A stretch of DNA of 64,000 bases from Arthrobacter sp. ERGS1:01 (lineage in GTDB: Bacteria; Actinomycetota; Actinomycetes; Actinomycetales; Micrococcaceae): contig NZ_CP012479.1 in NCBI RefSeq assembly GCF_001281315.1, positions 2,108,001-2,172,000 on the forward strand, read 5' to 3'. Below the pieces are notes generated by a model. The model did not search any database. It was not told where the DNA came from and worked only from the letters and a program-made list of their open reading frames with translations. The position numbers and the translations under genes were made by a program. Numbering within the stretch: position 1 is the first letter of the stretch; every line of letters begins with the position of its first letter. Of this stretch, positions 45,157 to 52,956 are shown piece after piece.

Positions 45157-45546
45157 TCAGGTCGCGGTAGAGTCCTGCCCGTTGATGATGTCGCCTGCAT
45201 TCTGGATGGCCCAGGCGGCGAGAGGAACGAGCAGCGCGCTCAGTTCCTGGCCCCGGCCGGTCAGGCTGTAATCCACGCGCGCCGGGATAGTGGCCTGCGC
45301 GTGTCGGTTGACGATGCCGTCTCGCTCGAGGGTCTTCAGGGTCTGGGCCAGCATCTTCTCGCTAATGCCGTCGGCACGCCGACGCAGGGCGCTCCAGCGC
45401 TGCTCGCCCTCGGACAGAGCGATCAACAGAAGAAGGCCCCACTTACTGGTGACGTGCTCCAGCACTGTTCGACTGGGGCAGCCCGCCATGAAAACGCCGT
45501 CGGTGAAGATCGTGGGGATGCTCGCGGGGGAGGTACTAACTGTCAT
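45157..45546 (-). CDS. HxlR family transcriptional regulator (IS passenger)
   Basis: The 129-residue protein has the HxlR winged helix: TSKWGLLLLIALSEGEQRWSALRRRADGISEKMLAQTLKTLERDGIV and the wing YSLTGRGQEL. The conserved Cys (AGCPSRTVLE, about 23) is the redox/quinone-sensing position of YodB-type members. It is divergent from the NmrA-like gene, the classical arrangement of a quinone-responsive repressor and its target oxidoreductase. It lies inside the IS3 element, 8 bases from the orfB stop. Confidence 0.9.
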   Translation of the reverse strand: MTVSTSPASIPTIFTDGVFMAGCPSRTVLEHVTSKWGLLLLIALSEGEQRWSALRRRADGISEKMLAQTLKTLERDGIVNRHAQATIPARVDYSLTGRGQELSALLVPLAAWAIQNAGDIINGQDSTAT

Positions 45547-45647
45547 ATATGTACCTTACCTTAAAGTGCGTACTCTCTATTGGGAAGTAAATCCAGAATG
45601 GGGTGGTTGTGAGCAATGACAACGTAAGAACCTCGAAAGGAAACACC
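45547..45647. promoter_or_regulatory. Divergent control region of the passenger genes
   Basis: One hundred bases separate the HxlR gene and the NmrA-like gene. GTAC occurs at both ends of a short AT-richer block containing CCTTACCTTAAAGTGC, a plausible HxlR operator by position only. Confidence 0.35.
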
Positions 45648-46514
45648 ATGACTATCGTCATCACCGGCGCGACCGGCAAGCTCGGCCGCAACGTTCTTCA
45701 GGCACTGCTGGATAGCAACGTCCCCGCGACCGAGATCGTCGCCGCAGGCCGGTCCATCGAGAAGCTCGAGGACTTCGCTACCCAGGGCGTGCGAGTCGCA
45801 GCGATGGACTACGACGACCCGGCCTCCGTGGCCGCGGCCCTCACCGGCGCTACCAAGGTCCTCCTGATTGCTAGCTCCGAGGTCTGCAAGGATCGCCCCG
45901 GTCAGCACCGCACAGTGATCGAGGCCGCGAAGGCAGAGGGAGTCGAGCTGCTCGCCTACACGAGCAACGCGAACGCAGACATCAACTCCACGATCCTGGG
46001 CCAAGACCACAAGACGACTGAGGCGATCCTCGCTGACGCCGGCGTTCCCTACACCCTGCTGCGTAACGGCTACTACTTCGAGAACTGGACCGAGCAGCTC
46101 CAGGGAACCCTCGCACAAGGCGTGCTTATGGGCGCCGGCGGCAACGGCCAGGTGAACGCCGCCACCCGCCGCGACCTCGCAGAAGCCGCAGTTGCAGTCC
46201 TGCTCGGCGAGAACCAGGCAGGCAAGGTCTACGAACTCGGCGGCGACGCCGCGTTCACCATGGCCGACTTTGCCGCCGAGATCACGGCCGTCACCGGCAC
46301 CACCGTCGTCTACAAGGACCTCCCCGCCGCTGAGTACGTGGGCCTGTTGACCTCCTTCGGCATCCCGGAGGCCTTCGCCGGGATCCTCGCGGACGCAGAT
46401 CAGGGACTCGCCCGCGGCGAACTCCTGGTTCAGGGCAATGACCTCCGCACGCTCATCGGACGACCGACCACCACCCCGGCTGACGCCGTGCGCGCGGCCG
46501 TCGCCGCCTCCTAG
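45648..46514 (+). CDS. NmrA-like SDR / quinone oxidoreductase 2-type protein (IS passenger)
   Basis: The 288-residue protein starts MTIVITGATGKLGRNVLQAL (NAD(P)-binding GxxGxxG) and continues like atypical SDRs of the NmrA/QOR2 (YtfG) group, with LLIASSEVCKDRPGQHRTVIEAAKAEGVELLAYTSN and GVPYTLLRNGYYFENW. These lack the YxxxK triad and reduce quinones or sense NADP. GAAAGGAAAC precedes the ATG. It is probably repressed by the divergent HxlR protein. Confidence 0.85.
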   Translation: MTIVITGATGKLGRNVLQALLDSNVPATEIVAAGRSIEKLEDFATQGVRVAAMDYDDPASVAAALTGATKVLLIASSEVCKDRPGQHRTVIEAAKAEGVELLAYTSNANADINSTILGQDHKTTEAILADAGVPYTLLRNGYYFENWTEQLQGTLAQGVLMGAGGNGQVNAATRRDLAEAAVAVLLGENQAGKVYELGGDAAFTMADFAAEITAVTGTTVVYKDLPAAEYVGLLTSFGIPEAFAGILADADQGLARGELLVQGNDLRTLIGRPTTTPADAVRAAVAAS

Positions 46515-46515
46515 C

Positions 46516-47141
46516 ATGAACATCACGGTCATCGGCGCCTCCGCCGGAGTCGGACTAGCGACAGTGCACGCTGCCCTGTCCCGCGGACACAGGGTGACCA
46601 CCCTGTCTCGATCAGTCGACGCACTGCCGGCCGCTGAGAACCTGACCGTCGTGCAGGGCACCGCCACATCAGTGGACGACGTCCGCCGGGTGACAGCCAG
46701 CGCGGACGAAGTCCTTGTCACCCTCGGCACCAAGAAGCTCGGTACGACGACGCTGTTCAGCGACGCGACGGCCGCGCTCCTCGAGACAATGACAGGGAGA
46801 AGGACACCGGTGATCGTGGTGACCGGGTTCGGAATTGGCGATAGCGCACAGTTCCAGAATCCGGTCGCCCGGATCTTCATGAACGCTCTACTGGGCCGGA
46901 TGTATGCCGACAAGGCGAGGATGGAGGAAATCCTCACCGCCACGAGCCTGCAGTGGGAGATCGTGCGACCCGGCATACTGTCCAACAACAGCACCACCGG
47001 TACGCCGACCGGCATTACCTCACTTCACAAGGGAATGAAGGTGCCGGGATCAGCCGGAAGAACCTCGCCACCTTCTTGGTCGACGAGGCGGAGAAGCGAC
47101 GCTACCCCCGCCAATTCATCCTGCCCGTCGTCCACCCCTAG
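46516..47141 (+). pseudogene. NAD(P)H-binding oxidoreductase, frameshifted near its end (IS passenger)
   Basis: The reading starts 2 bases after the previous stop: MNITVIGASAGVGLATVHAA, with a nucleotide-binding loop and VIVVTGFGIGDSAQFQNPVARIF and SLQWEIVRPGILSNNSTTG. Near 47043 it leaves the frame; another frame continues ISRKNLATFLVDEAEKRRYP and ends FILPVVHP at 47141. One inserted base restores a protein of about 208 residues, the normal length of NAD(P)H-binding NmrA-like proteins. It may be an assembly error. Confidence 0.7.
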
Positions 47142-47507
47142 CGGGCGACATCTCGGAGGCGCGTCTAACGCCAGAAACAGGAGAGGGGGCGGCGGTCGAT
47201 CGCCGCCCCCCTCTTGCTGATCTGCCCCGGGACTCGATACGAATCCACGTTGGCTCGTGGTGGCGAATCGTGTAATTTTCCTAAAGCGACCGCACTGCGC
47301 CACGTTGTCTGTAGGGGGGCCTCACCGAAACAAGCGCAGACTACTTCGGGAACTTTCGAAACTGCGTACTTCTGCAGGTGTCAGATTGTCGAATACACTG
47401 CCCAAGAAAACGCCCAGGCGCTAACTGGGACACCCCGTGCGGTTGTTCCTCTTGACGTGAATTCTCGTAGGGATCATCCTCAGGCCCCGTAGACTCCTAT
47501 TTACCGA
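47142..47507. other. Right end of the IS3 element, no gene
   Basis: After the terminator at 47182-47214 there are about 290 bases without a supported gene up to the right terminal repeat. Confidence 0.4.
47182..47214 (+). terminator. Terminator after the passenger operon
   Basis: GAGAGGGGGCGGCG pairs with CGCCG plus the following C-run and TCTT, leaving one bulged C, around a GTCGAT loop. It closes the passenger oxidoreductase operon inside the element. Confidence 0.7.
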
Positions 47508-47531
47508 GTCCAACTTTCGGGGAGCAGTTCA

Positions 47532-47754
47532 AAAGCGCACTCAAGCTGGCGCCTACTTGTTTCTTTGTGTCGTGGTAGCCGGGAGGGAGGCCGCCAAAAC
47601 GGATCGTTAGAGTGTCTCCATCCTTCGGCTGGCCACTGATGACCCCCAACCGATCCTGTTCGTCTTCCGGACGCTTGGATAGGTAGTCGTCGTTGATCGA
47701 ATAGACCCGCCAAGAGGACAGGTAGGCATTGATCTTCCCGTCACCGTCGATCAC
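47532..47754 (-). pseudogene. 5' part of a gene split by the IS3 element
   Basis: Starting at ATG 47754 the sequence reads MIDGDGKINAYLSSWRVYSI and later GVISGQPKDGDTLTIRFGGLPPGYHD to ASLSAL at the IS edge. In place it runs into the terminal repeat (LNCSPKVGLGK). Removing the element joins it in frame to 43659-43747. The intact product would be 102 residues. No family recognised; it precedes the HEPN-like gene on the same strand. Confidence 0.75.
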
Positions 47755-48058
47755 TACGCAGCCTCCTCCGAGATGTAACGTCTATAGGATCCCATAGTGA
47801 TGTCCAGAATGAAACGGAGGGTTATTGCCGAACTCCGAGCTACCAGTCACAACTCAGACCTTTTCATTTTCCGGTGACCACAGCATGGATTTCCGGCGCC
47901 GACCGTATTGTCGTCTGATTGAGGTGTGCCCCAACCAGAAGTCAGACACGGCCCCGTGATGCCGTCAGACTGGAGTCACTATCTACATTTATTGACACAT
48001 TTTGCTGCAGATCTCAGATTTCATCATGACAGTCTCGCTCAATCGTGGAGGTGCAAGA
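47755..48058. other. Divergent intergenic region
   Basis: About 300 bases between the split gene and the recombinase gene. Resolvase genes often have a res site directly upstream; no site could be marked with confidence. Confidence 0.3.
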
Positions 48059-48832
48059 GTGAGCGATCAATGTCTTGGATACATTCGGGTCAGCAACCTG
48101 GACCAGAACCCGCAACGGCAAATGGAGAACATCCAGCTCAGCAGAGTGTTCACGGACAAAACATCCAGCGAGGACACGAAGCGGCCGCAGTTCGAGGAAC
48201 TGTTAAAGTCCGTCCTCGACGGCGACACCATAGTTGTGCGCAGCAAGGACCGGCTGGCACGCAACCTCGATGACGTGCACTCCATGGTGCAAAAATTGAC
48301 CAGCCGACTCGCCCGCATCGAGCTCCTTATAGAAAACCTCTTCTCCACCGGCGAAGGCTCACCCCTGGCAAACCTCATGCTCTCTGTCATAGGAGCATTT
48401 GCGGAGGCCGAGCGGGCCCACATTGGTGAACGCCAAAGGGAAGGCACCGCCCTAGCCAAGAAGAGAGGCTCCTATCGCAGACGCGAGAAAGCACTCTCCG
48501 CCGAGCAGGAAGCCGAACTGGCCCGGCGCGCAGCAGCCGGGGACACGAAAGCGGCCCTGGCCCGCGAATACGGCATTCTCGATCCTGCTGGGTTCCGGGG
48601 TGCGATTCCCTATTCCCAGCAGGTGGATGTGGCCACTTGCACACCTTCCTTCCATGAGACAGCGGCATGCATGCCTTTCCGGGGAGTCGACGATCTCACT
48701 GAAACTCTTTGCGCCCTCCACCTCAGCCCGAAACTCTGGCCCTCTTCTCCCCGTTGGTCGGGCTTGATCTGTTTCTTATCCATAAGGCCTGTGAGCGCGC
48801 CGACGCGGCGGCCGCTCACCAACCGGTCATGA
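48059..48832 (+). CDS. Serine recombinase (resolvase/invertase family), C-terminus replaced
   Basis: GGAGG precedes GTG 48059. The N-terminal catalytic domain is intact: GYIRVS with Ser about 12, VVRSKDRLARNLDDV and the E-helix LMLSVIGAFAEAERAHIGERQREG. The C-terminal DNA-binding domain begins (EQEAELARRAAAGDTKAALAREYGI) but at about residue 175 (base 48583) the sequence becomes unrelated (LDPAGFRGAIPYSQQ onward) just where the second HTH helix (SRETLYQYL in relatives) should follow. DNA binding is therefore likely lost. The change coincides with an inverted repeat. Confidence 0.75.
   Translation: MSDQCLGYIRVSNLDQNPQRQMENIQLSRVFTDKTSSEDTKRPQFEELLKSVLDGDTIVVRSKDRLARNLDDVHSMVQKLTSRLARIELLIENLFSTGEGSPLANLMLSVIGAFAEAERAHIGERQREGTALAKKRGSYRRREKALSAEQEAELARRAAAGDTKAALAREYGILDPAGFRGAIPYSQQVDVATCTPSFHETAACMPFRGVDDLTETLCALHLSPKLWPSSPRWSGLICFLSIRPVSAPTRRPLTNRS
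48584..48623. repeat. 9-bp inverted repeat at the recombinase breakpoint
   Basis: CCTGCTGGG (48584-48592) and CCCAGCAGG (48615-48623) flank a 22-base loop. It starts within two bases of the point where recombinase homology stops, so it may be the end of an inserted element. Confidence 0.6.
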
Positions 48833-48965
48833 CTCTACGGAGTGCACTGGCGTGGTTATCGAAGGTAGGCGGCGTGGATCCTGGCACCACGCGACCCTGA
48901 CTTGGTTGGACGATCAATTCCAGACCGATTCTCATCACCGCCCCTTCGATCGCGCCGCTCATATC

Positions 48966-48999
48966 CAAGGAGTATGGATCAATCAGTCCATACTCCTTG
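48966..48999. repeat. Perfect 13-bp inverted repeat
   Basis: CAAGGAGTATGGA (48966-48978) and TCCATACTCCTTG (48987-48999) surround an 8-base loop. No T-run follows. It may be an old terminator or a binding site about 180 bases upstream of the sulfatase promoter. Confidence 0.7.
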
Positions 49000-49174
49000 C
49001 CAACGTCGCCAACCGGGTGCCGGTGGACGATGGCTCACGGAACTGCCCTAACCGTTTGCATCAATGGGTTCAGGTCCGCAGCCAACACCCACTATCGACT
49101 CGGGCCGGATCGGCGCAGCCGTCAACCGCATTTACGAACCCGGCCATCTGAAACAGGCAATGCACGCAAAAGTA

Positions 49175-49203
49175 TTGACGGGATCGATCTCAACACCTAC
49201 ATT
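49175..49203 (+). promoter_or_regulatory. Sigma-70-like promoter of the transporter-sulfatase operon
   Basis: TTGACG at 49175-49180 and TACATT at 49198-49203 are separated by exactly 17 bases. The first GATCGATC palindrome lies in the spacer, a classical place for repressor blockage. Confidence 0.65.
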
Positions 49204-49260
49204 GATGAGATCGATCTCACGTCCTTGATTCCAACTTTTGTTTAGTTTTGGGATCGATCC
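49181..49260. promoter_or_regulatory. Three GATCGATC operator-like palindromes
   Basis: GGATCGATCT (49181-49190), AGATCGATCT (49208-49217, within the 12-bp palindrome GAGATCGATCTC) and GGATCGATCC (49251-49260) lie in the promoter spacer, at the expected start of transcription, and in the leader. They are good candidates for the LacI-type regulator encoded at 52957. Confidence 0.65.
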
Positions 49261-49289
49261 TATTCTTGAGTGACTCAATGAGGAGCAGC

Positions 49290-50633
49290 ATGAACCCCCA
49301 AAAACTTCAGTCCCGTCAGGCCGTGGCCACCAAGCCACCGACGACGCCTTGGACAGCAGCCATGGCAAGCATGGTCGGATCCGTTCTGGAGTATTACGAC
49401 TTCTTTGTATACGGCCCCATGGCGGTTTTGGTCTTCGGTGCCATCTTCTTCCCTAAAGGCGATCCTGCGCTGGCCACGCTATTGGCGCTGAGCACCTTTG
49501 CCGTCGGATTTATTGCCCGGCCACTGGGCGGAATTGTCATCGGGCATCTGGGCGACAAGTTCGGCCGCAAGCCGATGTTGATGCTGACGTTTTTCATCGC
49601 CGGTGGAGTCACAGTGGGGATCGGCTGTCTCCCAACCTTCAGCCAGATTGGTGTTTGGGCGCCCATCCTTCTGGTGCTGATGCGCTTCATTCAGGGATTT
49701 GGACTGGGTGGCGAGTGGGGTGGAGCGGCGCTGCTCGCGGTCGAGTCCGCCCCGGAGTCTAAGCGCGGATTCTTCGGCAGCCTCGTCCAGGCCGGCGCGC
49801 CGATCGGCGTCATTCTCTCCAGTGGCATCGTCGCCATCCTTACGGCCTCAATGTCCAAAGCTGATCTGCTGGCTTGGGGGTGGCGCATTCCCTTCCTGAT
49901 CAGCGTTCTGTTGGTGATATTCGGTCTCATTCTGCGGGTGCGCCTGACGGAAACGCCTGACTTCCAGAAGGCTGTAGCTTCCGCGCCAGCCAGGACCAAA
50001 CTTCCGCTGGGAGTGGTACTGCGCCAGTACCCGAAGCAGATTCTGGCCATGATCGGCCTCCATGTCTCCGATACCACCCTCGGTTTTATCCAGGGTGTTT
50101 TTATCCTCGGATTCGCCACGGTAACCCTCGGCATCAGTCCGACCATTGCTCTAACCGCAAACATCGCCGCATCAATGGCAAACCTCATCATGACCCCGCT
50201 GGCCGGATTGATCGCAGATCGGATCGGCTCCCGCCGTGTCCTGGTCACAGCCACCGTGGTGCTGGCACTCTGGGCATTTCCCATGTTCTGGCTCATGGAA
50301 ACCAAGAGCGTCACGGCGCTATTCATCGTGATGGTCTGCAACGGCATGATCGTCGGCACACTCTTTAGCCAACAGGCCTCACTGTTCGCTGGCGTACTCG
50401 AGCCGAAAGTGCGTTACACGGGAATGTCCATCGGCTTCCAGGTCGCGACCGTCATCGGCGGCGGATTCGGCCCCCTCATCGCCCAGGCACTGCAGAACAA
50501 CGCTGGCGGAGCAACCTGGTCAATCTCCACATATTTGGTCATTGTCGCCATCATCGCCCTCGTCAGTGCCATCTACCTGACCTCCCGAAAGGCATCCCTG
50601 CGGGCACGAACCTTTAGCACTTCAGAAAGCTGA
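49290..50633 (+). CDS. MFS transporter, metabolite:H+ symporter (MHS) type
   Basis: The 447-residue protein has 12 predicted helices and MHS-family motifs: SVLEYYDFFVYGPMAVLVFGAIFF, GHLGDKFGRKPMLMLTF and RFIQGFGLGGEWGGAALLAVESAP. The family takes up organic acids and osmolytes (citrate, shikimate, proline/betaine types). Being 5 bases upstream of a sulfatase suggests uptake of a sulfate ester or related anion. The ATG at 49290 follows GAGGAGC. Confidence 0.85.
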   Translation: MNPQKLQSRQAVATKPPTTPWTAAMASMVGSVLEYYDFFVYGPMAVLVFGAIFFPKGDPALATLLALSTFAVGFIARPLGGIVIGHLGDKFGRKPMLMLTFFIAGGVTVGIGCLPTFSQIGVWAPILLVLMRFIQGFGLGGEWGGAALLAVESAPESKRGFFGSLVQAGAPIGVILSSGIVAILTASMSKADLLAWGWRIPFLISVLLVIFGLILRVRLTETPDFQKAVASAPARTKLPLGVVLRQYPKQILAMIGLHVSDTTLGFIQGVFILGFATVTLGISPTIALTANIAASMANLIMTPLAGLIADRIGSRRVLVTATVVLALWAFPMFWLMETKSVTALFIVMVCNGMIVGTLFSQQASLFAGVLEPKVRYTGMSIGFQVATVIGGGFGPLIAQALQNNAGGATWSISTYLVIVAIIALVSAIYLTSRKASLRARTFSTSES

Positions 50634-50638
50634 TTATT

Positions 50639-52864
50639 GTGAATACAGACGCCCATGATTTCCAGGGCACCATCGGCACCACCGTCGCGGAATCCCAGCC
50701 GTGGTGGCCCACCCCACCGGCCGACTTGGCCGGGAAACCCAACGTTGTCATGGTGATACTGGACGACACCGGGTGGTCGGACTTTGGCTGCTTCGGCTCC
50801 GAGATCAACACACCCGCCATTGATTCACTGGCCCAAACCGGGCTACGGTACAACAACTTCCATGTCACCCCACTGTGCTCCCCCACCCGGGCCAGCCTGT
50901 TGACGGGCCGAAACCACCACTCCGTGGGCATGCGGTTCCTTGCCGACGCCGACACGGGATTCCCCAATTCCCGCGGCGCCATCCGCCCGGATGTCGCGAT
51001 GTTACCGCAAATACTGCGCAGCAAAGGTTATGGCACCTACCTCGCCGGCAAGTGGCATCTGGCCCCGCTACACGAGATCACCCCCGCCGGCCCGTTCCAG
51101 AACTGGCCGCTGAGCCGGGGATTCGACAAGTACTACGGATTCATGGATGGGTGCACCGACCAATACGCACCCGAGCTCATCCAGGACAACCACTCAGTCG
51201 CTCCGCCAGCCACCCCGGGTTACCACCTTAGCGAGGATCTGGCGGACCACGCAGCAACCTTCATCAAGGACCATGTCGCCTTCCGCCCCGAGACACCGTT
51301 CTACCTCCAGTTCGCACTGGGCGCTACGCACGCCCCGTTCCAGGCTCCGCGGGAGTACATCGAAAAATACCTGCCGGTCTTCGCTAAGGGCTGGGACATC
51401 ACCCGGGCCGAGCGTCTGGAACGACAGAAGGCACTGGGCGTCGTCCCGGCCAACACAATCCTGACGGAGCCAAGTGACAGTGTTCGCCGCTGGGACGGGC
51501 TCAGCGATGACGAGCGCGAGGTCTTCACCCATCTCCAGGCCGCCTTTGCCGGTTTCCTGGAGCACGCCGACGCGCAGATCGGACGCCTGCTGGAGACTTT
51601 GGAATCCCTGGGCCTAAAGGAGAACACCATTGTGCTGGTCATGTCGGACAACGGCGCCTCCCGGGAAGGTGGTCCGACCGGCGACGTCGACTGCAACGCG
51701 CCTTATTCGGGCACTAATCGCCCCGCCGCCGAGCAACTCGAACTGCTGCCCGACTTGGGCACCGCCATGGGGCCCGCCCACTACCCGGAGGGCTGGGCCA
51801 TGGCAGGAAACACACCGTTCCGCCGGTACAAGCAATTTGTTGACCTGGGCGGCGTCCGCTCCCCTCTGGTCTTTTCCTGGCCCGCCGGGATCAAGGAAAG
51901 CGGCGGTGTGCGCAACCAGTTCGTCCACGCCATCGACATCATGCCTACGTTGTTGGATTTGGCCGGGATCGAGATGCCCGACGACGTCGACGGCGCCAGC
52001 CTGCGCGACTCTCTGGCCGAAGCTACCGGACCAGCCCGCCGCGACACCCAGTTCTGGGAAATGCTGGGGCACCGGGCCATTTGGCACAAGGGATGGAAGG
52101 CCGTGACCGAACATGTTAGCGGAGAGTCCTTCGATGACGACAAGTGGCGCCTGTACAACGGTGCCGTTGACTTTTCCGAATCCATTGACATGGCCGAGGA
52201 ATTCCCGGAAAAGGTGGAGAACCTAAAGGCCCTGTGGTGGAACCAGGCACACAGCGTCGGGGCCTTCCCCCTGGATGACAGGACCCTCTACGACTTGCTG
52301 ACAGCGCGCGGCCCCTCGGGCCTCATCAACTGCAGAGAGATTGTGCTCCGCCCGGGGCAGAGCCATGTCCCGTTCGCCAGCGCGATCGCCGGCAGCGACA
52401 GGTCCATGGAGGTCAACGCCTATTTGACCGGCTTCGAGTCGAGCACGGAGGGCGTCCTACTGGCCAGCGGTAATATCCGGGGTGGTTATGTCCTCTACAT
52501 CCGCAACGGGACGGCAACTTTTGAGCACAACCATCTGGGAACCAGGGTGGTGCTCAAAGCCGATGCCCCCATCCCCGAAGGCGATACGACGGTGGGCTTC
52601 AGGCTCATCCGGCATGAAGGGAGGTCGGCCACCGTCGAACTTGTCCAACAGGGAATCGTCACGGGCCGGGCCGTTGTGCCGCAGGTATCCGGCCACCTGT
52701 CCTTCTGGGGCATGGATGTCGGGGCCGACCCCGTCAGCACCGTCTCGCCGGACTACGTAGCGCCGTTTGCCATGGCCGGCAGCGTCTTAGACCGTGTCGT
52801 GCTTCGATTTGATACCGGCCCCGACCTGGAAGACCTTGCGGATTTGATGGCCGCCACAGAGTAG
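50639..52864 (+). CDS. Arylsulfatase (type I sulfatase family)
   Basis: The 741-residue protein is a type I sulfatase. The formylglycine motif CSPTRASLLTGR is at about residue 80, following metal ligands in MVILDDTGWSDFGCFG. AGKWHLAP and MSDNGASREGG supply more active-site residues. The C-terminal 200 residues form a beta-rich domain seen in large actinobacterial arylsulfatases. There is no signal peptide, so action is probably cytoplasmic after import by the MHS transporter. It starts at GTG 50639, 5 bases after the transporter. Confidence 0.9.
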   Translation: MNTDAHDFQGTIGTTVAESQPWWPTPPADLAGKPNVVMVILDDTGWSDFGCFGSEINTPAIDSLAQTGLRYNNFHVTPLCSPTRASLLTGRNHHSVGMRFLADADTGFPNSRGAIRPDVAMLPQILRSKGYGTYLAGKWHLAPLHEITPAGPFQNWPLSRGFDKYYGFMDGCTDQYAPELIQDNHSVAPPATPGYHLSEDLADHAATFIKDHVAFRPETPFYLQFALGATHAPFQAPREYIEKYLPVFAKGWDITRAERLERQKALGVVPANTILTEPSDSVRRWDGLSDDEREVFTHLQAAFAGFLEHADAQIGRLLETLESLGLKENTIVLVMSDNGASREGGPTGDVDCNAPYSGTNRPAAEQLELLPDLGTAMGPAHYPEGWAMAGNTPFRRYKQFVDLGGVRSPLVFSWPAGIKESGGVRNQFVHAIDIMPTLLDLAGIEMPDDVDGASLRDSLAEATGPARRDTQFWEMLGHRAIWHKGWKAVTEHVSGESFDDDKWRLYNGAVDFSESIDMAEEFPEKVENLKALWWNQAHSVGAFPLDDRTLYDLLTARGPSGLINCREIVLRPGQSHVPFASAIAGSDRSMEVNAYLTGFESSTEGVLLASGNIRGGYVLYIRNGTATFEHNHLGTRVVLKADAPIPEGDTTVGFRLIRHEGRSATVELVQQGIVTGRAVVPQVSGHLSFWGMDVGADPVSTVSPDYVAPFAMAGSVLDRVVLRFDTGPDLEDLADLMAATE

Positions 52865-52956
52865 GCGGCCTTGGGCCGGGCACCGGGTGGCAACCTCAAG
52901 GTGGGCCGCCCGGTGCATTGGCTCTGGGACCCGGATAGTCGATACGATCGGGAGTT

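Larger units (their letters stand above)
43748..47531 (+). mobile_element. IS3-family element carrying three passenger genes
   Basis: The left end TGAACTGCTCCCCGAAAGTT (43748 onward) and the right end AACTTTCGGGGAGCAGTTCA (up to 47531) are parts of perfect 25-bp terminal inverted repeats. AAA flanks both sides (43745-43747 and 47532-47534), fitting the 3-bp duplication of IS3 elements. Inside are IS3 orfA and orfB, then an HxlR regulator, an NmrA-like oxidoreductase and a frameshifted NAD(P)H-binding gene with a terminator. Ordinary IS3 elements end just after orfB at about 1.3-1.5 kb; this one is 3.78 kb. The target gene is restored on removal, so the whole segment moved as one unit. Confidence 0.85.
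48833..49289. other. Non-coding control region of the sulfatase operon
   Basis: No gene. The region holds a 13-bp inverted repeat (48966-48999), a sigma-70-like promoter (49175-49203) and three GATCGATC palindromes. Confidence 0.6.
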
